Assembly: GCA_027924585.1 (NCBI GenBank)
Contig: BSBM01001446.1
Span: 1,178,001 to 1,242,000 of the forward strand
DNA: 64,000 nucleotides
Direction: 5' to 3'
DNA from: Larix kaempferi
Lineage: Eukaryota > Streptophyta > Pinopsida > Pinales > Pinaceae
The notes beneath the pieces were generated by a model that saw only the letters and a list, made by a program, of their open reading frames with translations, had not been told where the DNA came from and searched no databases. Each line of letters starts with the position of its first letter. The stretch's first letter is position 1. This document shows, one piece after another, positions 8,812-20,699 of this stretch. Both the position numbers and the translations under genes were made by a program.

Positions 8812-10377
8812 GTCTGGGAAGATTATGTTGAAGGAGAAGAGAATGCTAACAGATCTGCTTCTAAATCTACTACAAGAAAGGAGGTTTTGAAGGTAGTTAT
8901 GGATATTTTGAAACATTGATGATTAAAAGTCAAGGCATTTGGCATTCTCATGTTTAAAAGCTGAAGATATCTAAAATATGTAGGTTGTTGTCATGGAAGT
9001 TCTTGGTGGTGGTAAATTTATGCTCAAATTGCTGGTGACCAGATAGTATCTAATATTCAACAGCAGATTTCTGGATTGATCCTCCAAGACAAGCCCTCTG
9101 TGGGATTCAACCTAAAGAAGGGAGATATAGTTCTTGCTCAATTTAGTGCAAATAATTCCTGGAATAGGGCAATGGTCACTTTTTTTCAAAAAATATTACC
9201 TGATATTTAATTGAATGTGCGATGTCAATTAGGATTATAGCACCTACATTTTTGAATCATATGGTTATATTTTATTAGAATTGTCTTCGTTCACCTTAAT
9301 AATATTTATTTGTTGCTCAATTGTATAGGTTGTAAATGCACCTCGAGGAGAAAGTATAGCCTCTCCAAAAGATGGGTTTGAGGTTTTCTACATTAACTAT
9401 GGGAACCAAGAAATTGTAATTTACAGTAAATTACGACCTTTAGATCCTTCAATTTCTTCTTCTCTTGGTCTATTGCAACTTTGTAGACTTGCATACATTA
9501 GAGTACCTGGGTTGGAAGAGGATTTTGGCTAGGAGGCAGCAGTGCATTTTAGTGAGTGTAGACTTAGAAGTTGCAAGAAACTCATGGCTACGGTAGAGAG
9601 TCGGGACACCTCCAGAGGAAAGGTAAAAGGTCAAGGGACAGGAACTGTCCTAATAGTAACTCTTGCTAATGTTGAAGCATAGACGAACATAAATGCCTCT
9701 ATGCTACAGGTATTATTGAGTTTTTCTTTTCTTGACAAGTATTGAGAATTTAATTTGTTTGAAATAACTTTCACGTATAATGCATAGTGGAAAAAATGTT
9801 GTTTTATGAGTACTCTTGGGTTAAGCTTGGCTTGGTAGTGCAGCCAGTGAGTTGTACTTTTTGTTAGTGTGTAAAACTTTCCTGCTATAATTTAGTACCA
9901 CAAGTACCTATAGACACTAATCCTCAAGTAACATGTGGGTGGGTTATTTGCAGATTGGTGATTCCAACCTTGCACAGTTTGAAAAGCATAACTATATCAA
10001 AAATAAATGCCAAAGATGAAAATAAAACCATCATCTTGAATGTAATATGTTGTCGAGTTTTTTCTGAGTTTTGTCAAGTGATTCACTTAGATGAGTTTCC
10101 AATCATTGGCATGATGATTTTATGACATTGTTTTTTTTCACTTTCCTGAGCATTTATTCAACAATTATTGATTAAATTTTTTTTCCTATAGTAGGAGGGC
10201 CTTGCTCGACTACAAAGGAAGAAAAAATTTGACACCAAGGAAAGGAATTTTGCTCTTGATAATTTAGAAGAGCATCAACAAAAAGCCACTCAAGGCAGGT
10301 TGAATATATGGCAATATGGAGATGTCGAGTCAGATGAGGAGAAAGTTCCTGCTTCCAGGAGAGGTGGTCGTCGGTAG
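8812..10377 (+). pseudogene. TSN: Tudor-SN (TSN) gene fragment, C-terminal part, introns retained
   Basis: Four exon-like blocks with plant-like splice sites translate to the C-terminal Tudor/SN part of Tudor staphylococcal nuclease, an RNA-binding stress-granule protein. Blocks: 8812-8892 (WEDYVEGEE), 8984-9174 (EVLGGGKF, then GDIVLAQFSANNSWNRAMV), 9329-9709 (APRGE, FEVFYINYGNQEIV, LCRLAYIRVPGLEEDFG, KGQGTGT) and 10195-10377 (EGLARLQRKKKFD, ending IWQYGDVESDEE and a basic tail with stop TAG). A 1-base loss near 9023 shifts the frame and two in-frame TAG codons interrupt block 3, one just after EEDFG and one after NVEA. Retained introns mean this came from a DNA duplication, not a reverse-transcribed copy. 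The upstream exons (four SN domains in a full gene of roughly 1000 residues) are not in the window. Confidence 0.9.
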
Positions 10378-10416
10378 GGCTGATACGGATTGTTAGTGTT
10401 GTCTTTCTGTTTCAAG

Positions 10417-10507
10417 GATACTTCAAAAAATGTAAAAAAAACACAGATTTTATCAACCTACCTGGTTGATACTTCAAAAAATGTAAAAAGAACACAGATT
10501 TTATCAA
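10417..10507. repeat. 40-bp direct repeat, two copies
   Basis: GATACTTCAAAAAATGTAAA followed by an A/G-rich stretch and ACACAGATTTTATCAA occurs at 10417-10456 and 10468-10507 with one clear base change, separated by 11 bp. It lies just past the Tudor-SN stop, in its former 3' UTR. Confidence 0.8.
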
Positions 10508-10704
10508 ATTTATTTTAAGTTGTCTTGCCCAAACTTCCTGACTAAATCCAATCATCTTGAATTTAAAAAGCAACATGGAATCGATATGAGAAGGAGTGGA
10601 GTATTGGTGCAAAAATAAATCCCAAAAAAGGATATGCCACTACAGAAAGATTGCCAACAAGGCTGGCATTGTTCTGTGAGATTTTCAACACGGGAACTTA
10701 AAAC

Positions 10705-10968
10705 TTAAAGGAGAGTATTACCATGGTGTAGTAGAAAAAGAGGGCTTCGAATTTGCTTCTGAGCATGAGTACAGTGAAAAGAATTGAATCCCTTGACCTC
10801 ATCTTTTGTTCTAGAGTTTGAATTGGGGGGATTTTTCTTGGGACTAGCCTCCTCCTCTTTTGGAAACCTTGGATTCTGGAAATCCAAGGATAAATAATAA
10901 TCCTCATCATCATCATATGACTCCTGATAGACATAGCTCTCCCTGCCACCAATCTCCTTTTTGAACAC
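10705..10968 (-). CDS. Hypothetical small acidic ORF
   Basis: A minus-strand ORF of up to 87 codons with an Asp/Glu/Tyr-rich middle (SYDDDEDYYLSLDFQ) and a Lys/Pro/Asn-rich part after it. I do not recognise it. A good TATA box (TATAAAAG) lies upstream on the same strand at 11135-11142, about 170 bp before the start, which could fit a small expressed gene, a gene fragment, or chance. An upstream stop in this frame limits extension. Confidence 0.25.
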   Translation of the reverse strand: MFKKEIGGRESYVYQESYDDDEDYYLSLDFQNPRFPKEEEASPKKNPPNSNSRTKDEVKGFNSFHCTHAQKQIRSPLFLLHHGNTLL

Positions 10969-11134
10969 TCTTTGTTTTCTCCTTCTTTAGATCTGAATAG
11001 TGTGCCCTCTCAACAATATTCTACCAATGAAACCAAAGGGGGTTACAAATGCACCCCCTTTTCAAAACCCAAATGTAGTTGGAAATTCCTTTTTCTTCAA
11101 GATGATCCTCAGTGCACGAAGATACTCTACCTCC

Positions 11135-11142
11135 CTTTTATA
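11135..11142 (-). promoter_or_regulatory. TATA-box-like site upstream of the 10705-10968 ORF
   Basis: TATAAAAG on the minus strand in a GC-richer context (GGCTATAAAAGGGAGG). A plausible core promoter, but no transcript evidence exists here. Confidence 0.3.
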
Positions 11143-11447
11143 GCCCATGCAATCACATGATGAGAAGGTAAAATCCATGATTCACACAAACAAGTCTGCC
11201 TCTTCTCTAAGTAACACTAGAAATCTTTGCTATCTCTTTGAATATGCAAATAAACTTGTCTTTCATCCATGATAATGAGCACGATGGAGAGATATGAGTG
11301 ATCTCTTTCGTATCTTTGCCCAACGTCTCTTAAACCAGGCCGCAATTTCCCCTGGCCACTCTGGTCTACTCTATACAAGTCTCTTTGCTGCAGATTTTTT
11401 ATTTTGTTATGAGGAGGAAAGGGGAAATATTGAGTTAACAAAGGGCG

Positions 11448-11566
11448 GGAGTGGAGGTAAGTAAAGTTGTTTTTTATTTATTTAATTTGTGTTTTTTAAT
11501 GTATAATAATTAAAAAAACACAAATTAAATAATAATAAAAACAACAACTTGACCTATCTCCATTTT
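11448..11566. repeat. Imperfect inverted repeat (snapback hairpin, MITE-like)
   Basis: Two arms of about 50 bp read as near reverse complements: the left arm contains AATTTGTGTTTTTTAA, the right arm TTAAAAAAACACAAATT, and pairing extends outward through AAGTTG...CAACTT and GGAGGTAAG...CTATCTCC. The loop is about 12 bp. It could be a small miniature inverted-repeat element or a decayed palindrome; no clear target duplication was found. Confidence 0.6.
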
Positions 11567-13613
11567 CGCTCTCTTATATATAATTTATTTCGCTCTAGCT
11601 AATGGGTCCCTTGTAGATGTAGTTTCTAGTATATTTTTGTGTAATAATCATGGATATTTTTTTCAAATCTACAAATTGCTTTTTATTAATAAATTTATTT
11701 GATTTATTAGCTATTGAATTTATTCTTTTTATTAGTTAGTAGACATACTTCTAACATTAACCATGATGATTGAGTTATGTTTTATATCCAAAAATTGCAT
11801 TTAGTTGAAGAATGTGAAGGCTTCACATGGACCCAAAATCTCTCAAGAACTCATTTAAGAAATAATTGCATTTCATGTTCCAAATTCTCATTTAGGAATT
11901 CTTTTAAACAATTTGTGGGCAATGCTAACATCCCACAATGATAAACTCTATATTATAGTATGATGCCTTGTTGTTTCCATAATTGTACTTAGTTTGATTT
12001 CCAAGTGGGGTGGGGATAATGACACCAACTATCAAGGAAATGATAGAGGATGGGAAGAAAGGAAAAAAGATAGGAAATGATGGTCGAAAGGACCTAGAGA
12101 AAGAAATAGATGAGTGGTGATAATGCTATGGAAGGCATAATGAAATTAGGAAGACATAGGGGATGATGCTAAAGAAAGAGAAGATCGGGTAAGAGGGAGG
12201 TGTGAGGCATGAAAGGTATGTTCGGGAGGTGATATCATAGATGTAGTCGACAAGATGCAAAAACTTGCTCCATGCCTTATTGGGATAACATGATAATTAA
12301 CGCCACTAAGATGAAATCATACCGAGTTTGTCCTGATTTGAAACAATGACCTAGGGAGATATTGACTATCTGGGAGGAGAGAAAGGAGAAGGGACTCACC
12401 AATAGGTACCACATGCAAAGATACCAAAACTCATGGAACATGTAGCCATCTCCTAGCACATGCAACACATAGCCAAAAACACCAACGCTTCCAAAACACA
12501 ACAATCAAGATCTTTGAAACATGGTGAATGTGAATGCTCATGAACCCACTAATTTGTATTGGTGACCACCTTCAAGCCACCTACAATGAAATTCAAGAAG
12601 ACAACTCCAAATTCAAATAAAATATTAAATTTCATTGATTTTTAAAGGCCCTTTTTTAATTACTAATGTTCATGATTGAAATTACTTCTAATAATTTGTT
12701 AACTTTCGATGTAATCACTTAGGGAATGAAAAAAATAATATGGATGTCTATAGACGAGCACAGAGGCTAGATTATTTAGGAAACGTTTCAGTTTTCTATA
12801 AATTGGCACTCATTTGGTATTATATCTAAAGTATAAAATCACCAAGTCATCACAAACTGCATACAAAAGATAGGACTATTTCTGCTGATCAAATAAGGGA
12901 AATATAATATTCCTTATGTTATGTGGGGTAGTGGAAAAAAGTGCAAGGCTATTGATGGCTAGATGGTTGCGTGGATTGTTTTGTTTCGAATAGTTTGGTT
13001 GATCCTAAGAGCTATTATATGGGGTGAGTGACATGAGAGTCCTTAGCCCATTTTATTTAACCCAATTACCTCAAATCCTTAATTGGAGGTGGCATCTATG
13101 ATGTATCTTTATGATTGTTTAAGATGCTGCTCACACATAGCCTTTTTCTTGAACCATCTTAGTGCTAATATAAGTTTTCCATGTTTTCTTCTCAATTCTA
13201 TTTATGGTTTTGAAATCTAACCTTATATTCTAATTTTATAATGCATTTCAATGTAGGATTTTTGGTTTAAATGAAGTTGATCTCCATGTTTAGTTGTGCT
13301 ACATTTCTTAGTTGCACACACTTGTGAAATTGAATGGCCTTTCAAGCAAGTTGGGTTCAAAATTATGTTAAGTATTTTGAATTTGAGTGCTGCAGGAAAA
13401 AAGTTCCAGTGGCCAGGCTTAGGTCACTAGCAAAGAAAACATGATATAAACTACTCAACTTTCTATATCAAGTTATGGTATCAAATATGAAGTATAGGTG
13501 GTTAACAAAAAAGTATCTTTTACTAAATGGTTAATCACTTGCCAATGTCTTATTACTTTCTTGGGTGTAGTCTCTAATTTTTCCAGTGTTTTAGATATAT
13601 GTTGTAGTCTATA
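11567..13613. other. No recognisable gene
   Basis: AT-rich, with a purine-rich stretch near 12040-12220. Short ORFs show no domain, repeat or codon pattern that I can support. Confidence 0.5.
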
Positions 13614-13903
13614 TCAGGCTATTTTTTAAGGATTCTAATATTATACTTAAGTGTAGTATTCTAGGCGATTATTTTGGATTGAAGAAAACATAAATATAGA
13701 TAGATAGGCAAATATTAAATATGAAACATACAATTTAGTATTGAAAATTGTTATTTTTGACAAATATTATGATAAAAAAACATATTTTATGTAAATATAG
13801 GCGATATTAGAGACTAAAAATGATCAAATAGTGAATTTATTTTTTGAAAAAAAGCCCAAAAAATAGCCAATTGGCGAAATTTCGCCCCTAAATATTACCC
13901 TAG
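13614..13903 (+). mobile_element. 290-bp dispersed repeat, Helitron-like ends
   Basis: A second copy lies inverted at 61024-61315. The unit starts TC (after A), ends CTAG (before T), and carries a perfect 14-bp palindrome GGCGAAATTTCGCC 14 bp before its end (13873-13886). A TC start, a CTRR end, a hairpin just inside the 3' end and insertion between A and T are Helitron features. The other copy ends CTTG, so the assignment is tentative. There is no ORF, so it would be non-autonomous. Confidence 0.5.
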
Positions 13904-15819
13904 TCTATATGTGCACTTAGACTCCCCCGAAAGAAGCAAGGTGACTAGTTATAACTCTGCAAATCGATTTATGGACTTTCAATGTTTTTTATTGAGAGAA
14001 GAAACTGGATCCATTTAAGGGATACAATGGTGATGTGTAGAAGGAGCAGATAAATGTTTAGGGTTCTAAGTTCACTTCTTAGAACAACACAAATCTTGAG
14101 CCTAGTGGTCGAATCCTTGGATCGATAGAATTTTCTTATTAGTTTCATATATAAATAGTTAAAATGTTCCCATCAAGATAATTTGTAAGATTTATGAGGG
14201 TTAGTAGGTTTCTCTAAGATGCATCCTGTCGTTGAACATACAAAACGAGATGTTCATGGTTCAAGTCTTTAGATTTTTAGATTAGGAAAACGTTTATAGC
14301 TATTATTGCAGGGGTTGACTCTTGATCAACCACATTACTTCCATACGTAAAGGTATGGACAATCATACCGAGTTAAAAAATAGTTGTTTCTCATATGGGT
14401 GGCCTGCTCTTTCTTTAGAGCATGTAGATGTAGTGTGGATCTCCCAAGACATGTTGAGAATATCACTTCCTAATAGCCATATTCTTTGTATTTATTTTGG
14501 TTTATAAGTATATGCTTGATCCAAGTGAATATGCCCTTGAAACATTGTTAGAGGAGAAGATGAATACAAAGACATTGTTTGCTTGACTAAGAATAGAAGA
14601 TGTGATTTCCATGTGGAAAAGCTTATTTAAATAACCATTTAAGATGTGATTCAATCTAAATGTGGATAAAGAAGGAAAATCCCATTGAAAAATGGGAAAG
14701 AAAAATCCGTTGAAAAAGGGGAAAGTATATTACTATTATTAAATATATCATTATATGTTATTAATTTACAATTTATGTTTAATTGGCAATTTCTAAATAA
14801 TAATTATTAGTGCAGTAAAAAAAAAAATAATAACGGTTGTTTCAGTGATTCAAGGTTAATCTTTCCAATGAGATTGAGACCCCATGTCACAAATGCGAAA
14901 ACTGGAGATACAAGGTGCCAAGAGATAATGGGGACATGGATCTCAAGTTCATGCATTTGGCATCAAGGGAGTATACAAATGAAGATAAATAATGATGCCT
15001 CAAGGTCGATCAATAATATCCCACACAAATGATATTTTGGGAGATGGTGTGACCATTGAAATGACTATAGTACAAAATATAAATATAGTAGATGGTGGGT
15101 TTGATTATATTTTCATATTTTTGATTGATAATCCCTATCAAGGATTTAATCATCAAAGTTATAAAATATGAGTGGGAAGTCATCATAGGTGGAATGAGTA
15201 CATGGAAAGATACCAACATTTCCCTAATATCTTCAAAGTACTTAGATCAAGTCTCTCTCATCCAAGTAAGATACACTTCTTTCTTAATGCATAGATTTAG
15301 GGCATGAAACTAGTGAGAAAAGCTGGCAAGGACACTAGATTATGTATGTGGAATCGTCCACAACACAAATAAGACAAACTTGTACCCTAACCATATATTA
15401 ACCCTTGCATCCATAGCCTAACCCAAATTATGGTCCAAAATGAAAATTATGCCCCATAACATGACACTTGTCACAAGCACACCCATCACATTAACGTTGG
15501 TGCGAGGAATATTGATGAATTGGAGTGATGAAGAAACGACAAATATGATAGAGATAAAACTCACCCACGAAAATCACTCTTTCCTTGGGAGTGAAGAGCT
15601 AGAAGTTTTGGAAATTATTCACTGCCTCTATGCAAAGAAAAAATAAGGTAGGCAATAAATAATTGACACAGATTATCCTTTGGGCAATATCCATTCTGGA
15701 GAGGTGGCCACCACAACTACTACTATGGTAGTCATTCAAGACCTCTTCAACCTCATCGAAAGTGAGGCTTTGTTGTAAGATAGTATTGACTTCTCATCGA
15801 TATAAAACGTTGCTAATAA
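13904..15819. other. No recognisable gene
   Basis: AT-rich decayed DNA with only short unsupported ORFs. Confidence 0.45.
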
Positions 15820-16330
15820 GAAGGTATCAAGGGGATTTATGATGAATTTGACAACAATAGTCACAAGAGATATGAGGAATGAACTTATGAGTGTGGAGGT
15901 AAATGAGGATGTCCCCATACCAGGGTCCATACAAAGAAACAATGAACAAATTTTCATATGAAAGATCTTCATTGATATAGGGATGATTAAGATCAGAAGG
16001 CAAATCCAAAATGAAGTTTTCCACGTCTGAATCCTTTTTACTTTTCGGGGTCATGAGGTTAGGGTCATATTATTGAAGGATAACAATCCACTTAGCAACC
16101 TTGCATTGAATAAGGTTTGAAATCAAGAGATTAAAGATGGATTTCATATTCATAGAAACTTTGGTTTTTATCTTAAGGATGTAATGAGAGAGATTCTAAA
16201 TCGTAAAAATGACAACTAAGGCTAGCTTCTCATCATGGTTATGAGTCTTAGGGCCTTTGACATGGTTAGGTAAGGATAGTTGAACCTCAAGCCCTAAAGA
16301 AATATTCTAGACATCTAGTGCCAAATAAGT
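15820..16330 (-). pseudogene. Ty3/gypsy pol relic (RNase H to integrase linker)
   Basis: The minus-strand translation contains a degraded RNase H end (HDEKLALVVIFTI, then LSHYI), KWIVILQ followed by a stop, and then PWYGDILIYLHTHKF, the linker typical of gypsy pol just before integrase. The closest match in this window is the same stretch of element G (KWIVILQEFDLDFA, PWYGDIIVYVQTLKF), so this is a relic of the same Tat-like lineage. Stops interrupt it. Confidence 0.75.
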
Positions 16331-17369
16331 TTCATTGAACAACTAGACATGGCCTCACATTGAGGGTATCTTTGGCCTATGATTGGGGATGGCCTATGAT
16401 TGGGGATGCCACTGCCATTTGGTGGTTTTGAACACTATGTATGTGTCTTATGTCCTGGAAAAAGACTTAGGGAATAAGGCCATTCCTTAATCCATAAACA
16501 AAAATTTGAGAAATCCAAAGCCATGAATAATTCCTCGAATCACCACATATGACTTACCAAGGGTATCCTTAGCCTTTGATAAATCACGCAGCTAATTCTT
16601 TCATGTCAACATTTTAAGAATTACATATTGGTCTCAAGACATTGATATGGTCAAGGAAGGAAATCCAAGCCTTATCATATCAATAAATCTTATGAGCAAC
16701 CAAGGCAAAACATGATGCCACCCAACCTCTCGAGGGTTTCAAATTAGTCACTTTAGGTTACAAAAATGACCTAAATGGTAGTCAACATAGCCTAAATTGT
16801 TTATCTCATAAATGAACTTCTAGGCATCTAGCACTAAACACAATGTCTTAAACACCATACCTGACCTTCATACCAAATCCTACTATGAAAATACTATGAA
16901 TGCTTCCCATATTTGTAATAAGAGGATTGAAATTTCCCATAGAGTCTATTTGTGTTGATATTATTTAGGTGTTAGAGGCTATGGATTAAGTTTGAGAGTA
17001 TTGAGGTAAGAAGTATGGTAGGTTATATAGGTTTAGTACCATTGTAGTAAGAACATGCATGTGCTTTAGAGTGCGTGTGCATTATTAACATGCATGAATT
17101 TTAGAATGGATGTGCATTCATGAAACATGTATGTAAAAATGGCATAAATCCCCACCTTGAAATCTTTGAAAAATGCTCTTTTATTTGTAGGTTATCTGCC
17201 CTTTTCCTTGTCAAAAAATGGTTGTTACATACAATATTTTTTATTTTTGTGTGATTGGAAGGAAAATATTTGTTTATTTCTTGTTGACAAAGCATGTAAA
17301 TATGGTGAACATATATGTAATCAATCAAGGATGTATTTTAGGAAAGTGTAGTCTAGTGAAAGGCCAAAT
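16331..17369. other. Decayed sequence between two gypsy relics
   Basis: No domain seen. One short local duplication (GGCCTATGATTGGGGATG, near 16373-16410). Probably eroded retroelement. Confidence 0.4.
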
Positions 17370-18560
17370 CACGAAGGAAGAGAAACAACATTGGTGGGTG
17401 AGTCTACAAGTATCTCAAGACCTCATGTTCTATTCATAATTCAAAATTTCTATCAATCAAATAATATTTCCATGCATTTAGGACATGGGAATAAATTGTT
17501 ACTAAGAGATCCAAGTTGTCATGATTTGCTTACTTTTGCCTGTGAATGTTTAACTGCCTAGACTCATATTCCACAACTTTTCCTTCCTTCATGAGCAATC
17601 CCTAAATTCTCTCACCACTCACATTTATCCATACTAGTAAATCCTTATCAAAGCAAGGAAGTATCATTATAGGTGTTGTCATGAGAATTCTCTTTAAGTC
17701 CTCGGTATATTTCTTCATGTATGGTTTTCCACATAAATTTGACACCTTTATCTTGTAACTTCGGCAAGGATTTTATAATTTTTTAGAATCCTTTGACAAC
17801 TCTCTGATAATATCCAACTAATCCAAGAAGCTTCTTACTTTGGTCGCATTGTTTGGGGTTGTACAACTAGACATAGCTTTGATCTTATTAGGGTGTATCT
17901 TTAATCCTTCTTTAGATATGACAAGCCTGATATATTTAATCTCCTTCTTAAATAATTTTCATTTTCTTTACTTAGCATATAGATGGTATTCACGTAGCTT
18001 CGACAAAAATAGGAAGAAATGTGATAAGTGTTACGTTCCTCCTCATTTTGAGAATATATTAGGATGTCATCAATGAATACCAAAACATAGTACTTGTCTA
18101 AATACTTTTGGAACACATCATTTGTTAATTAAATGAGAAGTATGGAGCATTTGTCAATGGAAAGGGGGAAACTAGGAACAAATAATGCCCATATACAGTT
18201 CTAAAAGAAGTGTTTGGTATGCTAATGTATTCCACTCTCATATGATGATACCCAAAACTTGATTCAAACTTTGAAAAAAATTGTTCCCATTTGAGTTAAT
18301 AAAGAGGATCATCAATTTGGGTAGGAGGTACTTGTTCTTAATTGTCACTTTATTCAACATTCTATAACCAATTCACATCCAAAAGGTTGCATGCTTCTTA
18401 TTGACTAGCAATATGTTTGCTACCCAAGGTGATGCACTTGGTCATATGAACCCTCTATCTAATAATTCTTGTAATTGCATCTTGAATTCATCCAACTCAT
18501 TAGTTTGCAATATATTCTAGTCCTTAGATATTGACATTATGTTATGTTATGATTTATTGT
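17370..18560 (-). pseudogene. Ty3/gypsy chromovirus-type RT-RNase H relic
   Basis: The minus-strand translation gives, in order, LLDRGFI and SPWVANILLV, NKVTIKNKYLLPK, then VFIDDILIYSQNEEE (the reverse transcriptase FxDD active-site motif), FLGLVGYYQRVVKGF, KGVKFMW, and an RNase H start LMKEGKVVEYESRQLN with WKYYLIDRNFEL. Several stops and frameshifts are present. The motifs differ from the neighbouring relic at 15820-16330, so two different gypsy lineages lie side by side. Confidence 0.8.
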
Positions 18561-18659
18561 TGCCATTGTTTTCCATTGGAATCCACTTGAGTCAACCTTC
18601 ACATAAAGGGGAAAACAATGAGAAGAAAGGGTGATGGAATGAAAATAACTAGCATGTTG

Positions 18660-19457
18660 AAATTGGAAGGAAAATTTTAGGGGGGGTCTTTTTAGAACCG
18701 CCCCCAAAACCCTAAGCCACCTTCAATAAAAACCTTTAGCGGGTGGTATTTTTAGAACCGCCCCCAAAAGTCTTGAGAATTGGGCTTTTAGGGGGGCTTT
18801 TCAAACAACCGCTTCCAAAAGTTCAATTCTCATGACTTTTAAGGGGGGTTCCAAACAAACCGCCTCCCAAATTTCAATTCTCATGACTTTTAGGGGGGGT
18901 TTTGACAAAATGCCCCCAAACGTTATGAGAATTGGGATTTTAGGGGGCGGTTTCAAACAACCACCTCCAAAAGTTCAATTCTCACGACTTTTTAAGGGGG
19001 GTTCCCAAAAACCACCTCCAAAAGTTCAATTCTCATGACTTTTAGGGGGGGTTTTGACAAACCGCCCCCAAAAGTTATGAGAATTGGGCTTTTAGGGGGG
19101 GGTTTCAAACAACCGCCTCCAAAAGTTCAATTCTCATGACTTTTAATGGGGGTTCCAAAAAAAATGCCTCCAAAAGTTCAATTCTCATGACTTTTAGGAG
19201 GGGTTTTGACAAAGCACCCCCAAAAGTTATGAGAATTGGGCTTTTAGGGGGGGGTTTCCAAAATCTGCCCCCAAAAGTGAAATTTCAGGACTTTTGGGGG
19301 TGGATTTAAAAATATCGCCCCCAAAAGTCCAATTTCCATGACTTTTAGGGATGGTTTTAAAAGACCACCTCCAAAGGTCTAAAAAACCTTTTAGGGGGGG
19401 TTTTACCAAGACTCCCACAAGCAAAAATCGCCTCTGAAGGGCTATTTTGTTGTAGTG
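18660..19457. mobile_element. Terminal region of a CACTA (En/Spm) DNA transposon
   Basis: The right end, read on the minus strand, begins CACTACAACAAAATAGCC, a typical CACTA terminal inverted repeat. Inside it lies about 800 bp of subterminal repeats: runs such as TTTTAGGGGGGGTTTT alternate with AACCGCCCCCAAAAG, joined by CAATTCTCATGACTTTT and its complement, making a chain of imperfect palindromes of about 60 bp. Such subterminal arrays bind the transposase in this superfamily. No transposase gene and no left terminus were found, so it is a truncated or solo end. It interrupts the gag fragment that starts at 19460. Confidence 0.8.
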
Positions 19458-19459
19458 TT

Positions 19460-19952
19460 TACAATCTACATGGAAGAGCTTCAATTTATTGGGAGCACCT
19501 CATGCAAGTAAAGAGGATCAGTGAAATTAGGATCAACTGGGAGCGATTTAAAAGTTACTTCAAGGAGAAATACCTATCAGCTAGGTATTGTGACAACAAG
19601 AGGAAAGAGTTCAATGAACTCAGGTTGGAACAAAATTCCATGGAAGAACATTTCCGCAAGTTTTTGGATTTGTTGAGATATGTGGATTACATCAAGGATG
19701 AAAGCGTAAAGATCCAATGTTTCCTTGGTAGTCTACCTCCAAATTTCAGAGATAGGATTGAGTTTGTCAATCTACCAAGTATGGATGAAGACATTAGTAT
19801 GGAAATGCATTTATATGAGAAGAGGAAGGGAAAATCTGAGGTTCATCCGGCATGGAAAGGAAATCCTGGAGGGAGGTGTGAACAAAGGAAAAGTGGATTC
19901 AAGCCACCATTTAGAAATCAACCTAGAAATTTTCCAAAGGGACAACAAGCAC
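19460..19952 (+). pseudogene. Ty3/gypsy gag fragment between CACTA and element F
   Basis: Directly after the CACTA end the plus strand is open in a Retrotrans_gag-type frame: NLHGRASIYWEHL, INWERFKSYFKEKYLSARY, MEEHFRKFLDLLRYV, and then a basic region with PPFRNQPRNF, where the protein should go on to a zinc knuckle. It is cut off exactly where F's LTR begins (19953). It is related to the gag of F (which reads FKQKYLSERY at the same place) but clearly different. The upstream part is lost or lies beyond the CACTA. Confidence 0.85.
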
Positions 19953-20660
19953 TGTCACGTCTCTCCTACACGATATTTTTTTTTTAAAATAAAGACTCTA
20001 ATAACTAAACAATATGGGAAACACCAACTCTAGCTATTGCTACAACATACTTAGAAGATTTTTTGTCCATGTCTACACTAAACTCTATTATCACTTTTGT
20101 CTCTTTTTACACCAGTATCGATACATGCAGAACACGTGTATTTAAGCAGGCGCAACTCTACAAGAACTTAATAGCATGTGGGGACAACTCATATGTCAAC
20201 AACTACACATGCGCTATATGCTAACTATGTGCGGAAATATAAAATGATAGGAAACACTTCCAATGATAACTATATTAAAATCGATTAATATGTTATTACA
20301 CAATTTACAATTCCATCTATAGCATTAATGTGACTATTATTTTAACATGACATGGTTATATGTTTCCAACATATAACCTATGTATTTATATTAATTCAAT
20401 CCCTAGCGTTAACTTACAAAGTTCTACGCTAAGGTATAATATGTTGTGAGCATTCCTACTAACCCTATGATAATGCAAATATAAGCAATTATATAACAAT
20501 GGAGAATATAATACAATGCATGATTTATTGGAATTAGCCTAGTAAAATAATTACTTCTATAAAAAATGGCATAAGCCTTATAAAAACATTAATGTGATAT
20601 TGATAACAATGATACCTTACCTATGTTAATAACATTGTAATTAAAACTTAACTTTATAAG

Positions 20661-20663
<3 letters not shown>

Positions 20664-20697
<34 letters not shown>
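20664..20697. repeat. (TA)n microsatellite in F's LTR
   Basis: A pure TA run of about 34 bp. The other LTR has a TA run at the matching place (61785-61819), so it was present before or at insertion. Confidence 0.9.

Positions 20698-20699
<2 letters not shown>

Noticed and set aside
10637-10660. Left terminus of the CACTA element (CACTACAGAAAG)
   Set aside because: No subterminal repeats like those at 18660-19457 follow, and similarity stops after a few bases.
11217-11441. 74-codon minus-strand ORF
   Set aside because: No recognisable motif and no conserved neighbour; next to the hairpin in decayed DNA.
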